From Rhodococcus sp. HNM0569 (GTDB lineage: Bacteria; Actinomycetota; Actinomycetes; Mycobacteriales; Mycobacteriaceae), in contig NZ_JAASAE010000003.1 in assembly GCF_012726205.1 (NCBI RefSeq), positions 394,724 through 458,723 of the forward strand: a DNA stretch of 64,000 nucleotides, in the 5' to 3' direction. Within the stretch, counting starts at the first letter, position 1, and each line of letters opens with the position of its first letter. A program made the translations under genes and the position numbers. This document shows positions 8,338 to 17,545 of this stretch, one piece after another. The notes beneath the pieces were generated by a model that was not told the origin of the DNA, searched no databases, and was given only the letters and a program-made list of their open reading frames with translations.

Positions 8338-11142
8338 ATGCCCACCGCAGCCGACCCGTTCGACACCCGCGCGCTGCGTAGCGGCGTGCTGAGCGCGTGG
8401 GCGTCCTCGCCCACGCGGCTGCGCGAGGACGCGCACGCCGAGGGTGATCTCGTCGAGGCCGGCTACCGCGATCGCGTGTTCACCGAACTCGCGCAGAACG
8501 CCGCCGACGCCGCTGCGCGCGCGGGCGTTGCCGGCCGGATACGCGTCCGCGTCGACGACGGTGTGCTCTCGGTCGCCAACACCGGTCGCCCGCTCGACGC
8601 ACCGGGCCTGCGGGCACTGGTCGCCTTGCGCGCATCGGACAAGGATGCCGGCACCGACCCTGCCGGTGTCGGCCGGTTCGGGGTCGGCTTCACGTCAGTG
8701 CTCGCGCTCGGCGACCACGTCGAGGTGCGTTCGACGTCGGGCTCGGTGCTGCTGTCCCGTGAACGCACCCGCCGTGAGATCGAGACCGCCGGGCTCACCG
8801 CGCCCGACGTGGGGGTGCCCGCGCTGCGGCTCGCGTGGCCGATCGACGCCGCACCCGCGGACGGCTTCGACACCGAGATCCGGGTGACCCTCGGCGCTCG
8901 TGTCGACGTACAGGAACTCGCCGCGGCGATCGCCCGCGAAGCGGTCGACGTGCTGCTCGAACTGCCCGCACTCGAGTCGATCGCGCTGCCGGGCGACGCG
9001 GGCCCGCTGACCCGCACGAGCCGCCGCGTCGGCGAACTCACCGAGATCACGATCGGCGAGGGCACGTGGTGGCAGCACGAGTCCGCGCACGCGCGCTGGC
9101 TGGTTCCCGTGCAGGACGGCGTCGTGCGACCCGTCGGCGAAGTCGACAATCCAGACGGGCAGTGGCGCGACGGGCAGTGGGGCGACGTGCTGCGCGCCCC
9201 CACCCGCTCGGACGAACAGTTGTCTCTGCCCGCGCTCGTGATTGCCGACGTCGCGATGCAACCCGACCGCCGCCGCGTCCTGCCCGGCGCGCGTCTCGAA
9301 CACGTCGCCGACGGATACGCGGACTTCGTTGCGGCGCTGCCGGTGTCGCAGCGCGCCAAGATGGTGCCGGTGCCCGCGTTCGCGCGCGGCGAGGTCGACG
9401 GCGTCCTGCGCGAGGCCGTCGTGCGGGTACTGCGCGACGGTCCTTGGGCACCGACCGTCGACGGCCGCGTCGTCGCCGGTGCGCGGGCGCGCGTCGTGAC
9501 CGGGCTGACCGACGAACTCGCGCACCTGCTGCGCGAGACGATCGACGACCTCGTCGACCCGGCCGTGTCGGGCACTCGGTACGCACCGGCATGGGCCGCG
9601 GTCGATGCACATCGGCTCGGCCTCGCCCGCATCGCGGAGCTGCTCGCGGGAGCCGAACGCGAACCCCGGTGGTGGCACGCGTTGTACGACGCGTTGACCC
9701 CTTTCGTGGCCGACCCCGTCGCCGCCGAGGAACTCGCCGCGATCCCGGTCCCGCTCGCCGACGGGCGCACCGTCACCGGGCCGCGCACGACCGTCACCGG
9801 CACCGACGACCTCGACGTCCGCGGTGTCACCTGGGCACGCACCGTGCACCCCGACGCCGTGCACCCGCTGCTGAGCCGGCTCGGCGCGCAGCCGGTCACG
9901 GCGGCCGACCTGCTCGCCGAACCCGCGCTGCGCGACCTCGTCGAGGACTGTGCGGCAGGCGAACTCGACGACGACACGGCAGACGGTCTCACCGGCGCGG
10001 TGCTCGCGCTCGCGGCACACGCCGCGCCCGCCGACGTGCCGTCGTGGTTGGGGGAGCTGCCCCTGCCCGACGTCGACGGCGAACTCGTGCCCGCCGACGA
10101 ACTGCTGCTGCCCGAGTCGCCGCTCGCAGCCGTGCTCGCCGACGACGCCCCGTTCACGACGGTCGACGCCGACCTCGCCGCCACCGCGGGCGCGGCCGCG
10201 CTCACGGCGCTCGGTGTCGGCTGGTCGTTCACGACCGTGCGCGCCGACGATCCCACCGGCCCCGACCACGGCCTCGACGACGAGGACACGTGGTGGGGGC
10301 AGCTCGCGGACGAACCGTCGTCCCTGGTCGCGGCGCGCGATCTCGAACTCGTCGACCCCGCCCGGTGGGCGGACGCGCTCGCGCTGCTCGCACACGATCC
10401 GGCGACCGCGCCGTTACTCGCCGATCGCGACGGCTACACCGCGTGGTGGCTACGCACGCACGCGGTTCTCGACGGGGCGACGCTCGGCGTGCTCCGCCAC
10501 CCCGACGACAGCACCTTCGACGGCCTGCTCGATGCCGCTGCGCATCCGGATGCCGACGTCTTCGCCGCGGCACTCGCCCCCCGCGTGGTCGATTCGCCTG
10601 CGCTCGCGTCGTTGCTGCTCGAACGCCTCGCCGATGCCGCACGCACCCCTTCGCCCGAGGTCGTGGCGCGCACGCACACGCGCGTCGCGGAAGCAGTCGC
10701 GGAAGGCCGCCTCGACGCGGCCGATCTCGCGGTGCCCGCGCGGGTGCGCACCGCGGCGGGCAGCGCCGCCGATCCCGACGACGTGATGGTGCTCGACCGG
10801 GCCTGCTATGCGCACGTCGTGCCGCTGGAGCGTGTCGCGCCCGGTGCACCCACGACAGCACCCGAACTGGCCGAGGTCCTCGACCTGCCGCTCGCGTCCG
10901 ACGTCGTCACCGCACGGGTCCTCGGTGCGGGGACGGCCACGACACTCGGGTCGTTGCCCGGCGCGGTCGCCGCGTTCACCGCCGCGGCGCTGCCGATCCC
11001 GCCCGGCCGCGTCGACGTGCACGAGCGCCTCACCGTGCGGCTCACCGGCGAGTTGTCGGGAGACGTCGACGTGCCGTGGTGGGTCGACGACGACGGCCTC
11101 GTGCACTGCACCGCGCACTGGCCGGTTCCGTATGTCTCCTGA
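8338..11142 (+). CDS. Large ATP-binding protein with sacsin/Hsp90-like GHKL domain
   Basis: 934 residues. The N-terminal 220 form a GHKL ATPase domain: ELAQNAADAAARAG at about 50 is the N-box, VDDGVLSVANTGRPLDAPGL carries the G1-like loop, and GVGRFGVGFTSVLALGD at about 110 is the lid motif. This matches the sacsin N-terminal ATPase-like family. The remaining 700 residues are Ala/Asp/Leu-rich with no motif I recognise. Members are cytosolic and thought to act in chaperone-like or stress processes; no substrate is known. The ATG lies 12 bases after the DUF3027 stop, and the stop overlaps the PAP2 start. Confidence 0.85.
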   Translation: MPTAADPFDTRALRSGVLSAWASSPTRLREDAHAEGDLVEAGYRDRVFTELAQNAADAAARAGVAGRIRVRVDDGVLSVANTGRPLDAPGLRALVALRASDKDAGTDPAGVGRFGVGFTSVLALGDHVEVRSTSGSVLLSRERTRREIETAGLTAPDVGVPALRLAWPIDAAPADGFDTEIRVTLGARVDVQELAAAIAREAVDVLLELPALESIALPGDAGPLTRTSRRVGELTEITIGEGTWWQHESAHARWLVPVQDGVVRPVGEVDNPDGQWRDGQWGDVLRAPTRSDEQLSLPALVIADVAMQPDRRRVLPGARLEHVADGYADFVAALPVSQRAKMVPVPAFARGEVDGVLREAVVRVLRDGPWAPTVDGRVVAGARARVVTGLTDELAHLLRETIDDLVDPAVSGTRYAPAWAAVDAHRLGLARIAELLAGAEREPRWWHALYDALTPFVADPVAAEELAAIPVPLADGRTVTGPRTTVTGTDDLDVRGVTWARTVHPDAVHPLLSRLGAQPVTAADLLAEPALRDLVEDCAAGELDDDTADGLTGAVLALAAHAAPADVPSWLGELPLPDVDGELVPADELLLPESPLAAVLADDAPFTTVDADLAATAGAAALTALGVGWSFTTVRADDPTGPDHGLDDEDTWWGQLADEPSSLVAARDLELVDPARWADALALLAHDPATAPLLADRDGYTAWWLRTHAVLDGATLGVLRHPDDSTFDGLLDAAAHPDADVFAAALAPRVVDSPALASLLLERLADAARTPSPEVVARTHTRVAEAVAEGRLDAADLAVPARVRTAAGSAADPDDVMVLDRACYAHVVPLERVAPGAPTTAPELAEVLDLPLASDVVTARVLGAGTATTLGSLPGAVAAFTAAALPIPPGRVDVHERLTVRLTGELSGDVDVPWWVDDDGLVHCTAHWPVPYVS

Positions 11143-11719
11143 CGGAGTGTCCGGCGACCCGACGCTCGACGTCTCGGTCTTCGACGGGGTGCTGCGCGAC
11201 CGCACGGACGACCCGGCCGCTGCGGTGGAAGCGTTCACCCACAGCGGTGGCACCGCGGCGATGTGGTGCGCGAGCGCGGTGCTCGTCGTGGCGCTCGCCC
11301 TGGTACGGCGCCGTGGTGATGCCGTGCTCGTGGGCGGGGCGATGTTCACCGGGCTGGTGTTGATGAGCGCGCTCAAGCGCCTGTGGCGGCGCGAACGTCC
11401 ACCGATACCGGAACGCCTCGTCGACGTCGACAGCTACTCGTTCCCGTCCGGCCACGCCATGATGACCGCGATCTTCGCCGTGACCGTCGGTTTCGTCGTC
11501 GTGACGAGCGTGGGGCCGCGGGTGCTCGAAGCCACGCTCGCCGCGCTGCTGGTGGTGTTCACGCTCGGGATCGGGCTCTCGCGCGTGTATCTCGCGGCGC
11601 ACTGGGCCACCGACGTCGCCGCGGGGTGGCTGTTCGGCGTCGTGTGGGGAGCGGTGTGGATCGTCGCGCGCCGCAGTGCGTGGCGCGTTGCGTGGCCGCG
11701 CCGGCACCGGCCGCGGTGA
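11132..11719 (+). CDS. PAP2-superfamily membrane phosphatase
   Basis: 195 residues. The three PAP2 signatures are present: KRLWRRERP at about 83-91 (KX6RP), SFPSGHAMMT at about 104-113 (PSGH), and SRVYLAAHWATD at about 150-161 (SRX5HX3D). The surrounding hydrophobic segments give about five helices. Such enzymes dephosphorylate lipid phosphates such as phosphatidic acid or polyprenyl pyrophosphates at the membrane. The ATG at 11132 lies inside the 3' end of the GHKL ATPase gene, indicating translational coupling. The lipid substrate cannot be told from sequence. Confidence 0.92.
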   Translation: MSPDGVSGDPTLDVSVFDGVLRDRTDDPAAAVEAFTHSGGTAAMWCASAVLVVALALVRRRGDAVLVGGAMFTGLVLMSALKRLWRRERPPIPERLVDVDSYSFPSGHAMMTAIFAVTVGFVVVTSVGPRVLEATLAALLVVFTLGIGLSRVYLAAHWATDVAAGWLFGVVWGAVWIVARRSAWRVAWPRRHRPR

Positions 11720-11733
11720 CGCACCGTAGCGAC

Positions 11734-11979
11734 CTACACGAGACCCTGTTGAGCGCCGCGATCGCCGCGCCGCGCCGCACGCCGCTGCACGAAGAACAGG
11801 GCGTAACCGAGCACGCCGATTGCCGCGCCGCACGCGCACACCGCGAGCGTCGAGCCGGCGCCGTCGGTGACGAGCACCACGACACACGCGACGAGCCACG
11901 CGACCGTTCCGAGCAAAAGTGCTGGTCGTGGGTCCGAGAGGCGCGTCAGGACGGCGGGTTCGTTGGGCGTCGTGTGCAC
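11734..11979 (-). CDS. DUF2530 small membrane protein
   Basis: 81 residues with two helices: about 21-39 (ALLLGTVAWLVACVVVLV) and 47-66 (AVCACGAAIGVLGYALFFVQ). A basic tail RRAARRGDRG follows. This matches DUF2530, found at the same place (Rv0879c) in mycobacteria. It is convergent with the PAP2 gene (14 bases apart) and divergent from the purine permease. Function unknown. Confidence 0.85.
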   Translation of the reverse strand: MHTTPNEPAVLTRLSDPRPALLLGTVAWLVACVVVLVTDGAGSTLAVCACGAAIGVLGYALFFVQRRAARRGDRGAQQGLV

Positions 11980-12065
11980 CGAACGGAGGATACCCCTGTC
12001 GGTGTGCCCTACTCTTTACCTTTGCGCACCGAACGGTGTCGGCATTGCCAGATGAGGAAGATCGC

Positions 12066-13517
12066 ATGAGTGCTGGGTCGAAGCTGCTCGACAACTATTT
12101 CAAGATCAGCGAACGCGGCTCGACCGTCGGCGCCGAGGTGCGCGGCGGGCTCGTCACGTTCTTCGCGATGGCATACATCGTGGTGCTCAACCCGCTGATC
12201 CTCGGCAGCTCGTCGCCCGACGACGCGGTCGCGAAGCTCGACGTGATGGGCAACATCCTGCCCGTCAACCAGGTCGCCGCGGTCACCGCGCTCGTCGCGG
12301 GCCTCATGAGCATCGTGTTCGGTGTCGTCGCGAACTACCCGTTCGCGATCGCCGCGGGCCTCGGCATCAACAGCCTCCTCGCGGTCACGATCGCCCCGCA
12401 GGTCACGTGGCCCGAAGCGATGGGCCTGATCGTGATCGACGGCATCATCATCGTGGTGCTCGCGCTCACGGGCTTCCGCACCGCCGTGTTCAACGCGATC
12501 CCGCCCGAACTCAAGGCCGCGATCGCTGCCGGTATCGGCGCATTCATCGCGTTCATCGGCTTCGTCGACTCGGGCTTCGTGCGCCGCATTCCCGACGCCG
12601 CGGGCACCACGGTCCCCGTCGGGCTCGGCATCGACGGCTCGATCGCGTCGTGGCCCACCGCGATCTTCGTGTTCGGCCTGCTGCTGATGGGTGTGCTCGT
12701 CGCGCGCAAGGTCAAGGGCGGTCTGTTGATCGGCATCGTCGCCACCACCGTCCTCGCGGCGATCGTCGAGGCGGTCGCGGACCTCGGGTCGTCGGCGACC
12801 AACCCCAAGGGCTGGAGCCTGTCGACACCCGAGTCGCCGTCGAACATCCTCGGGATGCCCGACCTGAGCCTGGTCGGCGAGGTCAGCATCGTCGGCGCGT
12901 TCACGCGGATCGGTGTGCTCGCCGCGAGCCTGCTCGTCTTCACCCTCGTCCTCGCGAACTTCTTCGACGCGATGGGCACCATGACCGGTCTCGGCAAGGA
13001 AGCCGGGCTCACCGACAAGAACGGCACCCTGCCCGGGATCGGGAAGGCACTGGTCGTCGAGGGTGCGGGCGCGGTCGTCGGTGGTAGCGCGTCGGCGTCG
13101 TCGAACACGGTGTTCGTCGAGTCGGCGTCCGGTATCGGCGAGGGTGCGCGCACCGGCCTCGCCAATGTCGTCACCGGTGTCCTGTTCCTCGCCGCGATGT
13201 TCTTGACGCCGCTGTACTCGATCGTGCCGATCGAGGCCGCGTCGCCCGCGCTGATCATCGTCGGTGCGCTCATGATCGGGCAGGTGCGCGACATCGACTT
13301 CACGAAGTTCGAGATCGCGCTGCCGGCCTTCGCCACGATCATGGTCATGCCGTTCACGTACTCGATCGCCAACGGCATCGGCGTCGGCTTCATCTCGTGG
13401 GTCGTGCTGCAGACCGCGGCGGGCAAGGGCCGCAAGGTGCATCCGCTGCTGTGGATCGTGGCGCTGCTGTTCGTCGCGTACTTCACGGTCGGCCCGATCA
13501 CCGACGCCCTCACCTGA
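12066..13517 (+). CDS. NCS2-family purine permease (AzgA/PbuG type)
   Basis: 483 residues with 12-14 predicted helices. Family marks include the N-terminal GGLVTFFAMAYIVVLNPLIL, the conserved region LANFFDAMGTMTGLGKEAGL, then GGSASASSNTVFVESASGIG and GARTGLANVVTGVLFLAAMF. The subgroup imports adenine, guanine or hypoxanthine with protons. The ATG at 12066 follows an AGGAAGA-like site. A second NCS2 gene of the uracil-xanthine type lies at 43-44 kb, so the window encodes two purine/pyrimidine importers of different clades. No purine riboswitch is visible upstream. Confidence 0.92.
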   Translation: MSAGSKLLDNYFKISERGSTVGAEVRGGLVTFFAMAYIVVLNPLILGSSSPDDAVAKLDVMGNILPVNQVAAVTALVAGLMSIVFGVVANYPFAIAAGLGINSLLAVTIAPQVTWPEAMGLIVIDGIIIVVLALTGFRTAVFNAIPPELKAAIAAGIGAFIAFIGFVDSGFVRRIPDAAGTTVPVGLGIDGSIASWPTAIFVFGLLLMGVLVARKVKGGLLIGIVATTVLAAIVEAVADLGSSATNPKGWSLSTPESPSNILGMPDLSLVGEVSIVGAFTRIGVLAASLLVFTLVLANFFDAMGTMTGLGKEAGLTDKNGTLPGIGKALVVEGAGAVVGGSASASSNTVFVESASGIGEGARTGLANVVTGVLFLAAMFLTPLYSIVPIEAASPALIIVGALMIGQVRDIDFTKFEIALPAFATIMVMPFTYSIANGIGVGFISWVVLQTAAGKGRKVHPLLWIVALLFVAYFTVGPITDALT

Positions 13518-13564
13518 CCGTTCGCCCGGCGTGCAGGCGCGGCCCATCCCGTATTCTCAGGGTT

Positions 13565-14038
13565 GTGACCATGAACTCTCAGGGCGTGAACGGGGACTCT
13601 CAGGGCGCGACCGGGGATTCTCGTGAGCTCGCCGCCGAGTTGTCGATCGCCGTGGTGCGGCTGACGCGGCACCTGCGGGGCCAGCGCGCCACCGCAGCGG
13701 TGACCCTCACACAGTTGTCCGCGCTCGCGACGCTCGCGCGCGAGGGCGACATGACCCCGGGGGCGCTCGCGGCGCTCGAACGCGTGCAGCCGCCGTCCAT
13801 GACGCGAGTCATCGGCGCGCTCGTCGACGCCGGGCTGGTCGATCGCAAACCTCACGCCACCGACGGCCGTCAGGTCATCGTCGCGCTCACCGACAAGGGC
13901 CGCGCGATCATCACCGACGAGTCGCACGCGCGCGAAGCGTGGATGGCCGCGCGGCTCCAGCGACTCGACGAAGCGGAACGCAAGACGCTCGCCGACGCGG
14001 TCGCGATCATGACCGCCATGGTCAACGACCGCGACTGA
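13565..14038 (+). CDS. MarR-family transcriptional regulator (Rv0880-like)
   Basis: 157 residues from a GTG at 13565. The MarR winged helix spans about 25-150: SIAVVRLTRHLRGQRATAAV (dimer helix), LAREGDMTPGALAALERVQP and PSMTRVIGALVDAGLVDRKP (recognition helix), then TDGRQVIVALTDKGR (wing). It matches Rv0880. A TATTCT -10-like hexamer at 13552-13557 ends seven bases before this GTG, so a leaderless transcript is plausible; ATG 13571 is the alternative. The first 20 residues contain a seven-residue repeat (NSQGVNG, DSQGATG). The effector is unknown. Confidence 0.88.
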   Translation: MTMNSQGVNGDSQGATGDSRELAAELSIAVVRLTRHLRGQRATAAVTLTQLSALATLAREGDMTPGALAALERVQPPSMTRVIGALVDAGLVDRKPHATDGRQVIVALTDKGRAIITDESHAREAWMAARLQRLDEAERKTLADAVAIMTAMVNDRD

Positions 14039-14087
14039 CCCTGGGGTCCCGTCCCGCCAGGGCGGTCGCGAAGAGCACTATGAGACG

Positions 14088-15461
14088 GTGCCTTCCGAAG
14101 ATCCCGAGCTGCGCGCCGACACGAACGAGGCGCAGCCCGGTGGCATGTTCGTGGCACTGCGCACCCGCAACTACCGCCTGTGGGCGTCCGGCCAGATCGT
14201 GTCGCTCGTCGGCACGTGGATGCAGCGGGTCGCGCAGGACTGGCTCGTCCTGACCCTCTCCGACGGCAACGCCCTGGCCGTCGGCATCGTGATGGCACTG
14301 CAGTTCGGGCCCACCCTGCTGCTGTCGGTATGGGGCGGTGTGCTCGCCGACCGCTTCGACAAGCGCCGCATCCTCGTCGCGACACAGGTGTCGATGGCGT
14401 TGTGCGCGTTGGTGCTCGGCGTCCTCGACGTCGGGGGAGTGGTCGCCCTGTGGCACGTGTACCTCATCGCGTTCGTGCTCGGCTGTGCGTCGGCGATCGA
14501 CGCCCCCGCTCGCCAGTCGTTCACGATCGAGATGGTCGGTCCCGAGCACCTGTCGAACGCGATCGCCCTGAACTCGATGACGTTCAACGCGGCCCGCATC
14601 GTCGGGCCCGCGATCTCGGGCGTGCTCATCACGTGGATCGGCACCGGCTGGGTGTTCCTGCTCAATGTGGGCACATTCGCGGGAGTGCTGCTCGGGCTGC
14701 TGCTCATGAACGCGCGCGAGCTCATGCCCGGGCCCCGTGCCGAACGCGCGAAAGGCCAGGTGCGGGAGGGGTTCCGCTACGTGCTCGGCCGCGCCGACCT
14801 GCGAGTGCTGATGGCCGCCGTGTTCATGGTCTCGACCTTCGGGCTCAACTTCCCGGTGAGCCTCGCGGTGCTCGCGCGCAACACCTTCGACCGTGGCGCC
14901 GACGCGTACGGGCTGTTGTCGACGACGCTCGCGATCGGCACCCTCGCGGGCGCGGTGTTCGCGGCGCGACGGCGCACCCCACCGCGGCTGCGCACCTTCC
15001 TCGCGGCCGCGGTGGGTTTCGGTGCGTTCGAGACGCTCGTCGGCGTCATGCCCACCTATCCGCTCGTCGCGCTGTTGCTGATCCCCACCGGTGCGCTCAC
15101 GCTCACGTTCACGACGTCCGCGATGAACATCCTCCAGATGTCGGTGCCGTCGGAGATGCGTGGACGCGTCATGGGGATCTACATGCTGTGTTTCCTCGGC
15201 GGCACCCCGCTCGGCAGTCCGGTTCTCGGGTGGCTTGCGGACGTCCTCGACCCGCGTGCTCCGCTCGTCGTCGGGGGTGTCGTGTCGCTCGTCAGTGGCG
15301 CGGTCGCCGTCGCGTATCTCATGCGGCGCGAACGGATGACGTTCACGCTCCGCGCGCCCGGCGAGGGACGCAGGCTGCCCGCACTGGACGTGCGCGTCGT
15401 GTGCGATGCCGAGGAGCAGGCGATGGAGGCGGGTGCCGACGCGCGCCGCTCCGGCACGTGA
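14088..15461 (+). CDS. MFS exporter (MFS_3, EntS-like)
   Basis: 457 residues, 12 predicted helices, starting at a GTG. MFS_3 features include LRTRNYRLWASGQIVSLVGT at the N-terminus, motif A GVLADRFDKRRILV, RQSFTIEMVGPEHLSNAIAL, and SEMRGRVMGIYMLCFLGGTP near the end. These are exporters of siderophores, drugs or small metabolites; the substrate here is unknown. The MarR gene ends 49 bases upstream on the same strand, so a MarR-exporter operon is plausible. The last 40 residues form a cytoplasmic tail. Confidence 0.87.
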   Translation: MPSEDPELRADTNEAQPGGMFVALRTRNYRLWASGQIVSLVGTWMQRVAQDWLVLTLSDGNALAVGIVMALQFGPTLLLSVWGGVLADRFDKRRILVATQVSMALCALVLGVLDVGGVVALWHVYLIAFVLGCASAIDAPARQSFTIEMVGPEHLSNAIALNSMTFNAARIVGPAISGVLITWIGTGWVFLLNVGTFAGVLLGLLLMNARELMPGPRAERAKGQVREGFRYVLGRADLRVLMAAVFMVSTFGLNFPVSLAVLARNTFDRGADAYGLLSTTLAIGTLAGAVFAARRRTPPRLRTFLAAAVGFGAFETLVGVMPTYPLVALLLIPTGALTLTFTTSAMNILQMSVPSEMRGRVMGIYMLCFLGGTPLGSPVLGWLADVLDPRAPLVVGGVVSLVSGAVAVAYLMRRERMTFTLRAPGEGRRLPALDVRVVCDAEEQAMEAGADARRSGT

Positions 15462-15561
15462 CGCTTACCGGTGAGCAGGCACTCTGCCGTCAGGGCAGGG
15501 GATTACGTCTTTGTCGCCGGGCAGGTGAGGCGGTGTTCGCGGGGTACGGCACCATGTACGC

Positions 15562-16368
15562 GTGGTTCACGTCATCGACATCGCCGATCCGGCCGATCCC
15601 CGCCTCGACGACTTCCGCGATCTCAACTCGTCCGATCGCCGTCCCGACCTGCCCGAAGGCAAGGGGCTCGTGATCGCGGAGGGGGTGTTCGTCGTGCAGC
15701 GGATGCTCGCGTCGAGGTTCGCGCCCATGGCGATGCTCGGCGTCGACCGGCGGCTCACCGAACTCGGCAGCGATCTCGACGATGTCGACGTGCCGTTCTA
15801 CCGGACCAGCGCCGACGTCATGGCTCAGGCCGTCGGCTTCCATCTCAACCGCGGCGTGCTCGTGGCCGCGCGCAGGCCCGCAGCGCTGACCCTCGACGAC
15901 GCGCTCGACGGGGCACGCACGGTCGCCGTGCTCGAAGGCGTCAACGACCACGAGAACCTCGGCGCGATGTTCCGCAATGCGGCGGGGCTCGGCGTCGACG
16001 CGGTGTTGTTCGGGAAGGGCGCCGCCGACCCGCTCTATCGGCGTTCGGTGCGGGTGTCGATGGGCCATGTGCTGCGCGTCCCGTTCGCCGACGTCCCCGA
16101 CTGGCCGCGTGGCCTCGACGCGCTGCGTGAGCGCGGCTTCCAGCTGATCTCGCTCACCCCCGATCCGTCGGCCGTGCCGCTCGCGGCCGCGATGACCGGC
16201 GACAAGGTCGCGGTCCTCCTCGGCGCGGAAGGGCCCGGCCTCACGGAGCATGCGATGCGTGCGACCGACGTGCGCGCTCGCATTCCGATGGCTCCCGGCA
16301 CGGATTCGCTCAACGTCGCGACCGCCGCGGCGATGGCGTTCTACGAGCGCGTGCGGACGGCCGAGTGA
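15562..16368 (+). CDS. TrmH/SpoU-family RNA 2'-O-methyltransferase
   Basis: 268 residues from a GTG. The N-terminal substrate-binding part (1-110) includes GLVIAEGVFVVQRML. The SPOUT domain carries motif 1 (NDHENLGAMFRNAAGLGVD at about 131), motif 2 (VLLGAEGPGLTE at about 217) and motif 3 (IPMAPGTDSLNVATAAAMAF at about 243), which together form the SAM knot. This matches Rv0881. The target nucleotide in rRNA or tRNA is not predictable. The stop overlaps the start of the DUF2537 gene (GTGA). Confidence 0.92.
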   Translation: MVHVIDIADPADPRLDDFRDLNSSDRRPDLPEGKGLVIAEGVFVVQRMLASRFAPMAMLGVDRRLTELGSDLDDVDVPFYRTSADVMAQAVGFHLNRGVLVAARRPAALTLDDALDGARTVAVLEGVNDHENLGAMFRNAAGLGVDAVLFGKGAADPLYRRSVRVSMGHVLRVPFADVPDWPRGLDALRERGFQLISLTPDPSAVPLAAAMTGDKVAVLLGAEGPGLTEHAMRATDVRARIPMAPGTDSLNVATAAAMAFYERVRTAE

Positions 16369-16643
16369 GCGCTCCGGTACGCACAGGCGAAACCCCGTGG
16401 TTCACGGGCCTGCTCGTCACGCTGCTCACCGCGTTCTTCGTCGCCGCCGCGGCGGTCGCCTTCGCCGCCGGCCTCGCGCGCGTCAACGTCGTGATGTCGA
16501 TCCTGCTCAACGCCGCCGTGGCAGCGGGCGCGGCACCGATGCTGTGGCAGATCCGGCGCACGCTCGTGTGGCGATGGGTCGCACTGGGCGGCGCGGTCGG
16601 TCTGGTCGCCGGCTGGATCGCCGCGCTCGCGGGAATGGGCTGA
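16365..16643 (+). CDS. DUF2537 small membrane protein
   Basis: 92 residues starting at a GTG that overlaps the methyltransferase stop. Three hydrophobic segments: about 13-35 (FTGLLVTLLTAFFVAAAAV), 42-60 and 70-90 (WVALGGAVGLVAGWIAALAG). It corresponds to Rv0882 in position and type. The four-base overlap implies coupled translation with the RNA methylase. Function unknown. Confidence 0.85.
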   Translation: MSAPVRTGETPWFTGLLVTLLTAFFVAAAAVAFAAGLARVNVVMSILLNAAVAAGAAPMLWQIRRTLVWRWVALGGAVGLVAGWIAALAGMG

Positions 16644-16669
16644 CGTCGCAGCGCCGTCGGTCCTCCGGC

Positions 16670-17503
16670 TCACGCAGGCAGGCCGAAATAGCCGCGTACG
16701 CGTGAAAGCAGTCGTGGTTTGCCGGAGCCGGACGGCTCGGGATCGTCGTGCGAAACCGGTTGTCGTTCGACGTCTTTCGGATCACCCGACTGATCGGGGG
16801 GCCCCGACTTCTCAGCGGGATCCGGCTGAACGGGGGCAGGGGGCGGCATGGGTACCCGGGCAGGCGGCAGCGCGGGCTGCTCGGCAGGTCGGAATCCGCG
16901 CAGGCTCAGCCATGCGGGGTCGACGGCGTCGGCGCTGCGGTTGCCGGTGTAGCGGAAGCCGAGCCAGGCGAGGTTCGCGGCTTCGGCGAACTGCTGCGGA
17001 TGGAACGGCAACGCCGACGGGTGCGGCAGGAACTCGAGCGGGTATCGCTGCGGATGCTCACCCGCCCAGAACGGCCGCTCCCACAGTTGCGGGATGCCCT
17101 GATCCTCCTCGATCGAGGTGGGCGACGCCGCGAACGAGCGGATCAGCCGCCCGCCACGCCACTGCGCGAAGCCACCCCACGCGTCGTCCGGCCGCGAACA
17201 CACCAGCAGGGTCTCGGGCGCCCAGTCGAGCCACCGACTCGGCAATGCCGCCGGACTCGGCACCGTCAGCTCGGGCGCCGCGACGACGGTGAGACCCGGA
17301 TAGGCCCCGACGAAGAGCGATCCCGCTCGCCCCGCCGCCGTCGCGGGCAGCGAGGCGGTGCCGGAGTCGTGCAGGTCGAGCGTGCCGAGCAGGGCAGCCG
17401 CGAGGCCGCGCGCGACGCCGTCGTCGGGTTCGGGTGCGGCCGCGAGGGCGCCCGCGCGATCGGCCGTGTGGACGAACCACACTGTCGACACCGCCCTCGC
17501 CAT
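16670..17503 (-). CDS. DUF6928-type conserved actinobacterial protein
   Basis: 277 residues. The N-terminal 215 are globular, with conserved stretches such as STVWFVHTADRAG, VGAYPGLTVVAAPEL, DAWGGFAQWRGGRLIRSFAA and PFWAGEHPQRYPLEFLPHPS. The C-terminal 60 are proline-rich and probably disordered (PPARVPMPPPAPVQPDPAEK), ending LLSRVRGYFGLPA. No catalytic motif is recognised. It lies downstream of sepH on the same strand with a 42-base gap, so cotranscription is likely. Function unknown. Confidence 0.75.
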   Translation of the reverse strand: MARAVSTVWFVHTADRAGALAAAPEPDDGVARGLAAALLGTLDLHDSGTASLPATAAGRAGSLFVGAYPGLTVVAAPELTVPSPAALPSRWLDWAPETLLVCSRPDDAWGGFAQWRGGRLIRSFAASPTSIEEDQGIPQLWERPFWAGEHPQRYPLEFLPHPSALPFHPQQFAEAANLAWLGFRYTGNRSADAVDPAWLSLRGFRPAEQPALPPARVPMPPPAPVQPDPAEKSGPPDQSGDPKDVERQPVSHDDPEPSGSGKPRLLSRVRGYFGLPA

Positions 17504-17545
17504 CTCGGATCCCGCCGCTCGTGCGTCCGGCCGCCGCGGGCCGGG

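Noticed and set aside
12009..13547. Minus-strand frame of over 500 codons
   Set aside because: Antisense to the purine permease; its product is Asp/Arg/His-rich with no recognisable domain.
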